64,000 bases of DNA, from assembly GCF_000829455.1 (NCBI RefSeq), contig NZ_JXAK01000003.1, positions 62,001 through 126,000 on the forward strand. Reading direction: 5' to 3'. Source of the stretch: Gordoniibacillus kamchatkensis (GTDB lineage Bacteria > Bacillota > Bacilli > Paenibacillales > NBRC-103111). Under the pieces are notes generated by a model. It made no database searches, was not told the origin of the DNA, and saw nothing but the letters and a program-made list of their open reading frames with translations. Below, one piece after another: positions 33,811-42,710 of the stretch (positions are counted from its first letter, which is position 1; each line of letters opens with the position of its first letter). A program made the position numbers and the translations under genes.

Positions 33811-35109
33811 ATGAAACAATTTGATGTGGCAATCGTTGGTGGAGGCATTGCGGGTTTGGTGGCAGCGATTGATTTGGCCCAGGCAGGCAAGTCCGTTATC
33901 CTTTTCGAGAAGTCCAGCCAGCTTGGCGGTCGGGCAATATCTGTCAAGAAAAACGGGGCTATCTTCGATATTGGCTCGCATGCCATAATCAAGGGAGGGG
34001 CATTGCATGAAATCTTTCAAGATTTTGGTATAAGAATGGAAGGAGGGTCTCCCGGGACGAACGTATCCTTCCTATGGGACAATAAGGTAACCCATATGTA
34101 TAATTTTTTGCTCTCGCGAAAACTGAGCTGGTCAGGTAAGATGCAGTTTATGAAGTTTTTTAAAACGTTGACGAAATTCGATGCCGATTCAGTGCCGGCG
34201 ATCAGTCTGCGAAGCTATATTGAACAAGAATTTAGCGATCCGATGACTCGTCATATCATTTATGCAATGCTAAGGACCAATTCGTACGCACAAGCCATAG
34301 ATCACCAGCTGGCTGGTCCCGCCCTACGTTCTATAGCACGCACGACCAAAAAGAATAGCATTGTCTATATTCAAGATGGCTGGCAAACTTTAGTTGATCA
34401 GCTTTACGAAAAAGCGGTTCGGTCGGGCGTCTCCATGATCACAGGAAAAAACGTGACGGCAATCGAGCATGATAGGGCCGTTCGTAAAATAAAGTTTGCC
34501 GACGGCCAGGAGATGGACGTCACGCATGTGATTTCCGCCATCCCACCGGCAGTAACGTCCCGGCTCTTGGGAGATGCGGGTTGCAAGTCGGTTTTACGCT
34601 GGAAAGAACAGGCTCGTGTCATTGAGGCGGCAAGTTTGACTCTTTCTTTGAAGCGGCTTTCAGCACCGGATCATTTTGCGGTTTTGGGTCTTGATCAACC
34701 CGTGTACTTCATTAATCAATCGAAATTTACTCGACTAAGTGAAGATGGCACTTCGGTGGTGAATATTACGAAACAAAATGGCACTGGCGGAACGGATGCA
34801 AAAGCTGACGAGCGATTCCTCGAACGGACGTTGGACTTGATCCAACCGGGCTGGCAGAAGGAAGTCGTCGCCAGGCAATACCTCCCCAATATTGCGGTAG
34901 CCTACGACTTTATGAACTTAGGCAGGGAAGATCGATTTCCGGGCCCGGCCGTACCCGAAATTGCAGGGCTTTACGTGGCGGGAGAGTGGGCTACCCATGG
35001 AGAAAATTTGGCAGATGCTGCGGCGGCAAGCGGAAGACGAGCGGCGCGGCGCGTGTTAAAGGATATGGAGGCAGTCCGTAAGTCCGGGCGGGAAACCATA
35101 GTGGTGTGA
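33811..35109 (+). CDS. FAD-dependent oxidoreductase (amine oxidase / phytoene desaturase-like)
   Basis: A 432-residue flavoprotein. The N-terminal dinucleotide motif VAIVGGGIAGLVAAIDLAQAG is followed by an FAD-ribose glutamate (LFEKSSQLGG), and the C-terminal FAD motif is GLYVAGEWATHGENLADAAA. These features place it in the NAD(P)-binding amine oxidase/desaturase group, but no substrate can be assigned. It is followed 31 bp later by an ECF41 sigma factor gene and preceded by an ECF41-type promoter. ECF41 factors are typically linked to carboxymuconolactone decarboxylases, oxidoreductases or epimerases, so it is the likely cognate target. Base composition is more AT-rich than the flanks. Confidence 0.88.
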   Translation: MKQFDVAIVGGGIAGLVAAIDLAQAGKSVILFEKSSQLGGRAISVKKNGAIFDIGSHAIIKGGALHEIFQDFGIRMEGGSPGTNVSFLWDNKVTHMYNFLLSRKLSWSGKMQFMKFFKTLTKFDADSVPAISLRSYIEQEFSDPMTRHIIYAMLRTNSYAQAIDHQLAGPALRSIARTTKKNSIVYIQDGWQTLVDQLYEKAVRSGVSMITGKNVTAIEHDRAVRKIKFADGQEMDVTHVISAIPPAVTSRLLGDAGCKSVLRWKEQARVIEAASLTLSLKRLSAPDHFAVLGLDQPVYFINQSKFTRLSEDGTSVVNITKQNGTGGTDAKADERFLERTLDLIQPGWQKEVVARQYLPNIAVAYDFMNLGREDRFPGPAVPEIAGLYVAGEWATHGENLADAAAASGRRAARRVLKDMEAVRKSGRETIVV

Positions 35110-35140
35110 GTGACAGGAAGAAAGCGGGGGGGCCGTCATC

Positions 35141-36019
35141 TTGGAAAACATGAAAACCGAGCAATTATATTCCCTATACAAACCGGTATTGTTTTCCCTT
35201 GCTTACCGAATGCTGGGCAGTGTCATGGATGCGGAAGATATTGTTCAGGAAGCTTTTTTAACCATATATAAATCCGGTTCTGACCACATTCAAAATATGA
35301 AAGCATACATGTGCAAAATCGTAACGAACCGCTGTCTCGAACTGCTTCGTTCTTCGAGCAAACAGCGGGAACACTACGTCGGGGCCTGGCTGCCGGAACC
35401 TCTCGTGACAACAGCAAGTGATGAAACGGATCCGATGCAATCATACTTGCAGAAGGAGTCGGTATCGACCGCTTACTTGCTGTTGTTGCAGCAATTATCT
35501 TATGTGGAGCGAGCCGTATTTTTGCTGCGCGAGGCGATGCAGTACGATTATGAGGAGATTGCCGGCATCGTTGGCAAGAGCAGCGCTAACTGCCGGCAAA
35601 TATTTCATCGAGCTAAACGCAGTCTTCGTGTCAAATATGATCCGGATCATTCGGACCGCTTGGATCAGGAGCAAACCACCAGCTTGGTGGAGCAATTCAT
35701 GTATGCCCTTGCTTCGGGTAACGCGGCCCAAATCATGAAATTTCTATCGACGGACGCGGTACTCTTGACAGACGGGGGCGGCAAAGCTCTACTGCAACCC
35801 CTTCATGGGCACATACGAATTTCCCGCTCTGTAACGGATTTTTGGAAAAAGTTTACTGAACATTTAACTTACCGTATCGCCATGGTAAATAGCCTGCCTG
35901 GAATCGTCGTATATATGGATAAAAAAACGTGGGCTGTCATTTCATTCAAGGTTCAGGATGGCCGCATTGATAATCTCTACTTTGTTGCAAACCCGGATAA
36001 ATTGACACATGTGCATTAG
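35141..36019 (+). CDS. ECF41-group sigma factor with C-terminal SnoaL-like domain
   Basis: A 292-residue sigma factor. Sigma-2 (residues 8-75; YKPVLFSLAYRMLGSVMDAE DIVQEAF) and sigma-4 (about 115-165; LSYVERAVFLLREAMQYDYE) are followed by a SnoaL-like regulatory domain. All three signatures of group ECF41 are present: WLPEP in the linker, DGGGK (TDGGGKALL) and NPDKL near the end (VANPDKLTHVH). In this group the C-terminal domain regulates the factor in cis, with no separate anti-sigma. The TTG start follows a G-run eight bases upstream; ATG 35150 is an alternative. It is co-transcribed with the upstream flavoprotein. Confidence 0.92.
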   Translation: MENMKTEQLYSLYKPVLFSLAYRMLGSVMDAEDIVQEAFLTIYKSGSDHIQNMKAYMCKIVTNRCLELLRSSSKQREHYVGAWLPEPLVTTASDETDPMQSYLQKESVSTAYLLLLQQLSYVERAVFLLREAMQYDYEEIAGIVGKSSANCRQIFHRAKRSLRVKYDPDHSDRLDQEQTTSLVEQFMYALASGNAAQIMKFLSTDAVLLTDGGGKALLQPLHGHIRISRSVTDFWKKFTEHLTYRIAMVNSLPGIVVYMDKKTWAVISFKVQDGRIDNLYFVANPDKLTHVH

Positions 36020-36148
36020 TTAGATGATTTCACATTGTATTTGATAAGTTGTTTAACCTGCGTATTGGTCGGGGTATATCTTGCGAACTTCTCCCCATTG
36101 CATAGCTGATCACCTGCTAAGAGTTATCCATTGTATCAGAAAGCTTGC

Positions 36149-36261
36149 AACAAATAAGCTCTCCAGACGATCCCTATTCGTTTCCGGAGAGCTTATTTGT
36201 TTATGAACCTCCACTCGCGTTCAGTTTGCCGTCGCGGCAAAAAAGGCGGTGCCGCGACGGC
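36149..36261. terminator. Two hairpins between the ECF41 operon and the sulfatase gene
   Basis: The first hairpin is a 16-bp perfect stem (36149-36164 with 36186-36201; core AATAAGCTCTCC). The second is a 12-bp perfect stem (GCCGTCGCGGCA 36228-36239 with TGCCGCGACGGC 36250-36261), located 14 bp beyond the sulfatase stop codon. They lie between convergent genes and probably serve as terminators, although T-runs are short. Confidence 0.7.
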
Positions 36262-36274
36262 ACCGTCCCCCTAA

Positions 36275-37786
36275 TCAAGCGTGCCAAATCCGCGGCATAG
36301 GCATCGATTCCTTGCCCAGTTCGGCCCATGCGTATTTAAGCAGCAGCTCCGTTTTCAATGAGGCAAATTCCGGTTTGTTCCAAAGATTGTTCAGCTCGTT
36401 CGGATCTTCCTGCAAATCGAATATTTCCCCGTACGTCTGATTGTAATAGACGGTGATTTTGTAACGTTCGTCCACATACGTCTTCTGATGGATCGTTGTC
36501 GGCTCATGCCGGAATTCGCAGATCGCATGGTCTCTCGCTTTGTCCTGCTGCGCGGTCCATGCTCCGCTCTGGTCGACCCCGGTCATCGCATGCGGAACGG
36601 GAATGCCCGTCATGGTCAGGAACGTCGGCGCCAGATCGACGAGCGACTGGATCGCTCCGGAGACGCGGCCGGCCGGCACTTTGCCCGGGTAGCGCACGAG
36701 AAAGGGCACCCGGATCAGATCCTCGTAATGGAAGCCGCCCTTGTATTGAAGGCCGTGCTGGCCGAAAAAATGGCCGTGGTCGGAAGTGAACACGACGATC
36801 GTATTGTCCGCAAGCCCGAGGTCGTCCAGCTTATCCAAAATTTTGCCAATATACTTGTCCATCATGCTGATCATGCCGTAATACGTGGCGACGAGCTTTT
36901 TGCGCTCGCTCGGTGGAAGCTTGACATGCGAGTGATACCCGTGAATGCCTCTGCCGGTTTCCCGCAAATGGGAGAAGTCCGGATCGTCCAGCTGCGTCAT
37001 CCCGAAATGAGGCGGGTTGTTGTCGTGTTCGCCCGGCGTCACCGTCGGAATCGTCAGCTTGTCCGGATCGTACATCGTGTCCCACGGCTCGGGGACGAGA
37101 TAATCCGGATGCGGGTCGAAGAAGCTCGCCCAGAGGAAAAAGTTCTCGCCGCTCTGCTTGTACGTGTCGAGCAGCGCGTTCGTCCGCTCGGATATCCAGG
37201 TGTTGTAATGGTACTTTTCCGGAATCGGCCATTTGTGCAGCACGGATTTGTCCATCGTGCCGGTAGGGGGGAGGAAATAGTCCCGCCAATTCATGCAGCC
37301 GTTCTCTTCCATCCAGATGGCGTAATGCTGCCCCACATGCGCTTCGTTCGTATGGTTCCGGGCGAGTTCCACGTGCTCGAAGCCGTAAAAATCGTCGTCG
37401 AACTTTTTCCAAAACTCCAGGTCCTGCAAAATCGGATACGATTCCAGCGACGGGAACTCTTCCGTGCCGTGCAGCGGCTGAAAATGCGCCTTGCCGACAA
37501 GCGCCGTCCGGTAGCCGGCTTGCTTGAAGTCTTCCCCGACCGTGTGGCGGTCTTCCAGCAGTTTCGTGCCGAGCGTCCAGGCGCCATGCTGGCTCGGGTA
37601 CATGCCTGTAATAATGGAAGCCCTGGTCGGCGTGCAGGTCGGGTTCGGGCAGTACGCTCTGGCGAACGTCGTTCCTTCCTTGACCAGACGATCCAGATTC
37701 GGCGTGGAAATTTCGGGATTGAACGCCCCGATCGTATTCCAATGCTGCTGGTCGCTTGTAATAAGCAGAATGTTAGGTTTTTGCAT
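36275..37786 (-). CDS. Sulfatase (alkaline-phosphatase superfamily)
   Basis: A 503-residue type I sulfatase. The formylglycine motif is intact: Cys51 in CTPTRASIITG. Metal-binding residues are seen in SDQQ (residues 11-14) and in VVFTSDHGHFFGQHGLQYKG, and RVPFLVRYPGKVP follows. It hydrolyses a sulfate ester after conversion of Cys51 by a formylglycine-generating enzyme or anaerobic maturase, which is not in this window. There is no signal peptide, so it acts in the cytoplasm. A single gene, with no polysaccharide cluster beside it; the substrate could be a choline-sulfate-like or sulfated sugar compound. Confidence 0.92.
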   Translation of the reverse strand: MQKPNILLITSDQQHWNTIGAFNPEISTPNLDRLVKEGTTFARAYCPNPTCTPTRASIITGMYPSQHGAWTLGTKLLEDRHTVGEDFKQAGYRTALVGKAHFQPLHGTEEFPSLESYPILQDLEFWKKFDDDFYGFEHVELARNHTNEAHVGQHYAIWMEENGCMNWRDYFLPPTGTMDKSVLHKWPIPEKYHYNTWISERTNALLDTYKQSGENFFLWASFFDPHPDYLVPEPWDTMYDPDKLTIPTVTPGEHDNNPPHFGMTQLDDPDFSHLRETGRGIHGYHSHVKLPPSERKKLVATYYGMISMMDKYIGKILDKLDDLGLADNTIVVFTSDHGHFFGQHGLQYKGGFHYEDLIRVPFLVRYPGKVPAGRVSGAIQSLVDLAPTFLTMTGIPVPHAMTGVDQSGAWTAQQDKARDHAICEFRHEPTTIHQKTYVDERYKITVYYNQTYGEIFDLQEDPNELNNLWNKPEFASLKTELLLKYAWAELGKESMPMPRIWHA

Positions 37787-37997
37787 GCGCGTTCGTGCTC
37801 CCTTCTATTTGCGGATAGCCAAATCATATAGCAAGCTGATCTTGCCGGAAATAACAGTTTGTTGTGTCGGGGTTATCAATTTGTGAGGCTTGGCACGAAG
37901 CGTCCGATTTGGACGAGCGGCGCAACTGTTCATCGGGTTGGGACCGAGGTATAATATAGGAATATTCCAGATTTCTGGCTAATGAAGGAGACCGTAC

Positions 37998-39406
37998 ATG
38001 AACCCGTCTTCACCACCGAAAAAGGCTCGTCCCTCGCTCACTGAAGGGCCGATCGCCAAAACGCTGTTTCTGTTCTCGCTGCCGATCTTGTTCGGCAACG
38101 TGCTGCAATCGCTCAACGGCTCGATCAACACGGTGTGGATCGGGCAGTTTCTCGGCGAGACGGCGGTAGCCGCTACGTCGAACGCAACATCATTATGTTT
38201 TTTCTGATCAGCGCTATTTTCGGACTCGCGATGGCGTCCGTCATTTTGATCGGGCAAAATCTCGGGGCGAAGCAGGTTGACGAAGCGAAAAAAGTCGTCG
38301 GCACCAGCATCGTCTTCTTTCTGGTGCTGTCGCTCATCGTCGGCGGCATCGGGCTGCTGTTTTCCGGGACGATTCTCGATTTGATGAACACTCCGCCCGA
38401 CGCGAAACAGTTCGCCGTTTCGTACACGCGCATTATTTTCGCCGGAGTTCCGTTCATGTTCGGCTTCAACCTGGTGATGGCCGTGCTGCGGGGCGCGGGC
38501 GACGCGAAGACGCCGTTTTACTTTTTGCTGCTGTCGGCCGTGCTCGACGTCGGGCTGAATCCGCTCCTGATCGAGGGATACGGTCCGTTCCCGCGGCTGG
38601 GCATCGCCGGCTCCGCCACCGCCACATTCATCGCCCAATTCATCAGCTTCGTGCTGCTCATCCTGCATTTGTACCGCAAAAAATATTTTCTGCGCATCAC
38701 CCGGGCCGACGTTCATTTGCTGCGCTTCGATTGGAGCATTATCCGCACAACCGTGCAAAAGGGCGTGCCGATGGGGCTCAATATGGTGGTCGTGTCCGTG
38801 AGCAATTTGCTGCTCATTCATTTGATCAACTCTTACGGTTCGGAAGCCGCCGCCGCATTCGGGGTGGCGATGCAAATTTCCAGCTACGTGCAGATGCCGG
38901 CTATGGCCATCGGCGGGGCGGCCACGTCGATGGCGGCGCAAAATATCGGCGCCGGGCTGTGGTCGCGCGTGTCGCGCATTACGTGGATCGGCGTCGGCTT
39001 CAACGTCGGGCTGACCGGGCTGCTCGTGCTCGTGCTCCATTTGTTCAACCGCGAAGTGCTCGGATTTTTCCTGCCGGCGGGCAAAGCGATCGATCTCGGC
39101 ATGCAGATCAACGACATTTCGCTTTGGTCCTTTATTCTGTTCGGCATTTTCAACGTTTTGGCCGGCGTCGTCCGTTCATCGGGAGCCGTGGTCGCGCCGC
39201 TCGTTATCGCGTTCATTACTTTGCTGCTCGTGCGCATTCCGCTGGCAACGTATTTGGGGCACGCTTACGGCTTCAACCCGATCTGGTGGAGCTTCCCGAT
39301 CAGCTTCGCCGTAGCGGCCGGACTGAACTTGCTGTACTACCGGTTCGGCAACTGGAAAAAGGCGTGCATGCTCGGCCGGCCCGCGCCCCGCGGCGGCACG
39401 GCGTAG
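37998..39406 (+). pseudogene. MATE-family multidrug/Na+ antiporter, frameshifted
   Basis: Start ATG 37998 after AAGGAG. Residues 1-65 (GPIAKTLFLFSLPILFGNVL, INTVWIGQFLGETAVAA) and the frame from about 38185 (NIIMFFLISAIFGLAMASVI through RFGNWKKAC) together make a 12-helix MATE transporter of about 470 residues. The break is at 38181-38188 (AACGCAAC): one missing base joins TSNA to NIIMFFL. MATE proteins export drugs or metabolites using Na+ or H+. No regulator is adjacent. Whether the gene is truly broken depends on resequencing; both halves are well conserved. Confidence 0.88.
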
Positions 39407-39569
39407 AGGAACGCTGCGGCAGGCCGTCTGCGGAGCGGGGCGGGAACGGGCCGAACGCCGGGCGGCCGCTCGGGTTCCGGCCTTCGCGCCGCTGCTTCGG
39501 CGCTTGCCTAACGCGTTCGTCTGGGGTATACTTTTCTCGCCAAAACTTTCGAATTGAGGGAGTAATCCG

Positions 39570-40502
39570 ATGGACAAAATACTGATTTTCGGACACAAAA
39601 ATCCGGACACGGACTCGATCTGCTCGGCGCTCGCCTATGCGGATCTGAAAAAGCAGCTCGGCCACAATGTTGAGCCGGTGCGGCTCGGCAGCGTCAATGG
39701 CGAAACGCAGTTCGCCCTGGACAAGTTCGGAGCCGATGCGCCCCGTCTCGTCGAGACGGTTGCGAACGAAGCCAAAGGCGTCATCCTCGTCGACCATAAC
39801 GAGCGCCAGCAGAGCGCCAGCGACATCGACCAGGTGCAGGTGCTCGAAGTGATCGACCACCACCGCATCGCCAATTTCGAGACGAGCGCACCGCTCTACT
39901 ATCGCGCCGAACCGGTCGGCTGCACGGCTACGATCTTGAAAAAGCTGTACAAGGAGAACGGCGTCGCCATCCGCCCGCAAATTGCCGGACTGATGCTGTC
40001 GGCCATCATCTCCGATTCGCTGCTGTTCAAATCTCCGACATGCACGCCGGAAGACGTTGCCGCAGCGCGCGAGCTCGCCGAAATCGCCGGCGTGAACGCC
40101 GAAGCGTACGGCCTTGACATGCTGAAGGCAGGCGCCGACCTGAGCGACAAAACGATCGCCCAGCTCATCTCCCTCGACGCCAAGGAGTTCTCGATGGGCA
40201 GCGCCAAAGTCGAGATCGCCCAAGTGAACGCCGTCGACGTGAACGACGTGCTCAGCCGCCAGAGCGAGCTGGAAGCCGCTCTGAACGATATTATCGCGAA
40301 GAAGGGGCTCGATCTGTTCCTGTTCGTCGTCACGGACATTTTGAACAACGACTCCGTCGGAATCGCGCTCGGCCGCGCCGCAGGCGCCGTCGAGAAAGCG
40401 TACAACGTCAAGCTCGAAAACAACAAAGCCGTCCTCAAAGGCGTCGTCTCGCGCAAATCGCAGATCGTGCCGGTGCTGACGGAAACGTTCAACAATATGT
40501 AA
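39570..40502 (+). CDS. ppaC: Manganese-dependent inorganic pyrophosphatase (class II, DHH)
   Basis: A 310-residue class C inorganic pyrophosphatase. The DHH-family metal site is complete: HKNPDTDS (His9, Asp13, Asp15), VDHNE (Asp75) and DHH at 96-98 in [10 protein letters not shown]. The C-terminal substrate-binding region ends with [16 protein letters not shown] (Arg-Lys pair). It hydrolyses pyrophosphate in the cytoplasm and drives biosynthetic reactions. GAGGGAG precedes the ATG and a strong terminator follows. Confidence 0.97.
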   Translation: MDKILIFGHKNPDTDSICSALAYADLKKQLGHNVEPVRLGSVNGETQFALDKFGADAPRLVETVANEAKGVILVDHNERQQSASDIDQVQVLEVIDHHRIANFETSAPLYYRAEPVGCTATILKKLYKENGVAIRPQIAGLMLSAIISDSLLFKSPTCTPEDVAAARELAEIAGVNAEAYGLDMLKAGADLSDKTIAQLISLDAKEFSMGSAKVEIAQVNAVDVNDVLSRQSELEAALNDIIAKKGLDLFLFVVTDILNNDSVGIALGRAAGAVEKAYNVKLENNKAVLKGVVSRKSQIVPVLTETFNNM

Positions 40503-40515
40503 CGGAAAGCCATCA

Positions 40516-40565
40516 GCAAAAATAGGGCCGTCCTGCGCGCTGCGCGGTGACGGCCCTATTTTTGC
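40516..40565 (+). terminator. Terminator after ppaC (member of a GGGCCGTC repeat family)
   Basis: A perfect 17-bp stem (40516-40532 with 40549-40565; core AATAGGGCCGTC) has a GC-rich loop CTGCGCGCTGCGCGGT. The same stem core and loop recur at 49927-49968. Confidence 0.9.
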
Positions 40566-40683
40566 ATTTGGACTTGGAGAAGTGGCTCTCAAGTATAGCG
40601 GCAGCGCTTTTCCCTGTCGTAACGCCTTATTCTTCTGTATAATTGTCAGTAAGAATGGCATTTTCGCAAACGGGGTGTGCAAG

Positions 40684-41328
40684 GTGTTTAACGAACAAGA
40701 AAAAGCAGCGCTGTACAAAATCATATATGCGAGAAGAGATATCAGAACGTTTTTATCCGATCCCATTCCTCCCGAGATTATCGAAAATATATTGGATGCA
40801 GCCCACCATGGCCCTTCGGTAGGCTTCATGCAGCCTTGGAACTTCATTTTGGTCGCGCAGGAAGAAATCAAAACGCGGCTCGCATGGGCGGCGGACAAAG
40901 AGAGAAGAGCGCTTGCCATTCATTACGAAGCGATCGCCAGGACCAGTTTTTGAGTCTGAAAGTGGAAGGGATCAAGCAAGCGCCGCTGACCATATGCGTT
41001 ACGTGCGATCCTACACGGGGAGGTTCTCATGTGCTGGGACGAAACTCGATCCCGGAAACCGACATTTTATCCACTGCCTGCGCCATTCAAAATATGTGGC
41101 TGGCCGCGTGCGCGGAAGGTTTGGCCATGGGCTGGGTCAGCTTTTACAAAAAAAAATGACGTGCGCGATATTTTAGGTATTCCTCCGCATATTGAACCGG
41201 TTGCTTTGCTGTCTGTCGGGTATACGGAGCATTATCCATCGAAACCGATATTGGAATCGGCCAATTGGGAGAAGAGGAAAAATTTGAAAAACCTCATCTT
41301 TCAGGACAAGTGGGGAAATCAGCCATAA
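40684..41328 (+). pseudogene. bluB: BluB-type 5,6-dimethylbenzimidazole synthase, two frameshifts
   Basis: Three frames together encode a BluB-like flavin protein of about 214 residues: FNEQEKAALYKIIYARRDIR TF with AAHHGPSVGFMQPWNF (first frame), FLSLKVEGIKQAPLTICVTC and IPETDILSTACAIQNMWLAA (second), and VRDILGIPPHIEPVALLSVG (third). The first break is a missing base near 40926-40932. The second is an extra A in the A9 run 41148-41156, where eight A residues restore KKNDVRDILG. BluB breaks down reduced FMN to make the lower ligand of cobalamin. No cobalamin genes are adjacent. The GTG start at 40684 has only a weak ribosome site. Confidence 0.85.
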
Positions 41329-41333
41329 CCGGG

Positions 41334-41373
41334 AAATAGAGCCGCCCCGCGCTGCGCGGGGACGGCTCTATTT
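41334..41373 (+). terminator. Terminator after bluB
   Basis: AAATAGAGCCG (41334-41344) pairs with CGGCTCTATTT (41363-41373) and the inner arms CCCCGCG/CGCGGGG are also perfect. The design resembles the terminators at 40516 and 49927. Confidence 0.88.
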
Positions 41374-41555
41374 GTATGAGGGCATGTGCTGCTATAGCGT
41401 ACCCTGGAGGAATCTGGCTCGAATCCATATTCAGATCGTCCCACTTGCCTGAGTTTCACCGCCGTCTCTGGCCCATCCGTTACCGAGATGCATGGATTAG
41501 CCTCGGGTGGGAAAAATTACAGTCATTCTCGGGCACTGCAGGAGTAAGAACGGCC

Positions 41556-42058
41556 ATGCACCTTTCGTTTTTATCGGATATCAATTTTTATGGGATGCCG
41601 TTACGTGCGCTTTGCTGGTTGTCGCGCTCCTCGTCGTAGTTCCGGCAAACCGTGTACGGGAAGCATGGGTCGGCTTCCTGAACATGCAGGTCATCACATG
41701 GGCGGTCGGCACCTTGCTCGTCGACTATGGATTGACCGTATGCCCTGTCCGGGTATTCCCGTTAGCGACCCGGGGAGATTTCGTCGGGGACTATTTCATT
41801 TATCCCGGCGTAGCGGTGCTGTACTACTTTCTTATTCCCAAAAGATCGCGTTCGGGGAAAGTCTGGTTCACGCTGGCCGGCTCGATGATCATGGCGGCTT
41901 GGGATTATTTCATGCAAAAGCTGACGGATTTGCAGGAGTATGTTCGTTAGAACGGCTTTTATCAATTCGTGTTGGTGGCCGCTTCTTTCATGTTCTGTTA
42001 CTGGTTTACCAAGTGGTTTTTCCGGCAGCCTTTATCCCGGGAGGAAATGAACCGATGA
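41556..42058 (+). pseudogene. CBO0543-family membrane protein, broken by frameshift and nonsense codon
   Basis: ATG 41556 follows AGGAG. It reads MHLSFLSDINF, then breaks at the T5 run 41585-41589. With one more T it continues LWDAVTCALLVVALLVVVPA NRVREAWVGFL..., the multi-helix pattern of the CBO0543 family. A TAG at 41948-41950 interrupts YVR-(Trp)-NGFYQFVLV, where related proteins have Trp (TGG to TAG); the frame then runs to 42058. The stop overlaps the ATG of the next, intact family member. Function of the family is unknown. The two lesions may be sequencing errors or decay of one of two tandem paralogs. Confidence 0.7.
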
Positions 42059-42540
42059 ACATGAATGCGCTCATCGAAGCGTCAGTGTGGGTCATATCCG
42101 TATTGCTGCTCCTTATTTTTGTGCCAAGAGCCAATGTTCGGGAGGCATGGATCAGTTACATTTTTCTGCAGCTTCCGACATGGTTCTTCGGTTTGGCCGC
42201 CGTGCAATGGGGGTTGATCATTTACCCGAGCAGGTTTTTCGATAAAGCGGTCAGTACAAGCTTCACCTACGAATTCCTTGCTTTACCCGTGATTAGCGCC
42301 GTTTTCAATCTGCATTATCCCAAAACGAGAAGCTTTTGGCCGAAGATCGTTTATATTCTCGCTTTTCCCACGATATTGACGTTAGTTGAAGTGATTCTGG
42401 AAAGGAACACGCTGCTTGTTGCTTACATCAAATGGACCGGGTATTACTCGTGGATAACCATTGCTTTTACATTATTGCTAGGATATTGGTTCTATAAATG
42501 GTTTGCGTTCGGTTCATTGCACAGCTTCGGCAAACGCTGA
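42055..42540 (+). CDS. CBO0543-family membrane protein
   Basis: A 161-residue protein with about five membrane helices, paralogous to the damaged gene before it. Both share REAW followed by a hydrophobic stretch (NVREAWISYIFLQLPTWFFG), an internal YPSRFF/YP-type segment and a Trp/Tyr-rich end (GYWFYKWFAFG). The ATG overlaps the upstream stop (ATGA). The family occurs in clostridia and bacilli and has no assigned role. About 170 bases further on the mannitol operon begins. Confidence 0.8.
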   Translation: MNMNALIEASVWVISVLLLLIFVPRANVREAWISYIFLQLPTWFFGLAAVQWGLIIYPSRFFDKAVSTSFTYEFLALPVISAVFNLHYPKTRSFWPKIVYILAFPTILTLVEVILERNTLLVAYIKWTGYYSWITIAFTLLLGYWFYKWFAFGSLHSFGKR

Positions 42541-42630
42541 CGTGTTAGGGTGGGGCGCGGCTTGCCGAAAACAAACTAAATTGTTGTCAACATCGTTCAT
42601 GACGAAATGACGTTTTCCTTTGATTGAACG

Positions 42631-42644
42631 TGAAAGCGCTTTTG
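42631..42644 (+). promoter_or_regulatory. Candidate CcpA (cre) site before the mannitol operon
   Basis: TGAAAGCGCTTTTG matches the catabolite-responsive consensus at 12 of 14 positions and lies 67 bp upstream of mtlA, as expected for a glucose-repressed PTS operon. Confidence 0.65.
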
Positions 42645-42710
42645 CAGTACGATATGCACGTAGTCGATTACAAAACGGTTCACTAACATAACATAAAGGA
42701 GGTTATCCCG

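Noticed and set aside
36488-37831. 447-codon frame opposite the sulfatase
   Set aside because: The sulfatase motif and metal residues are on the minus strand; the opposite frame has no recognisable domain.
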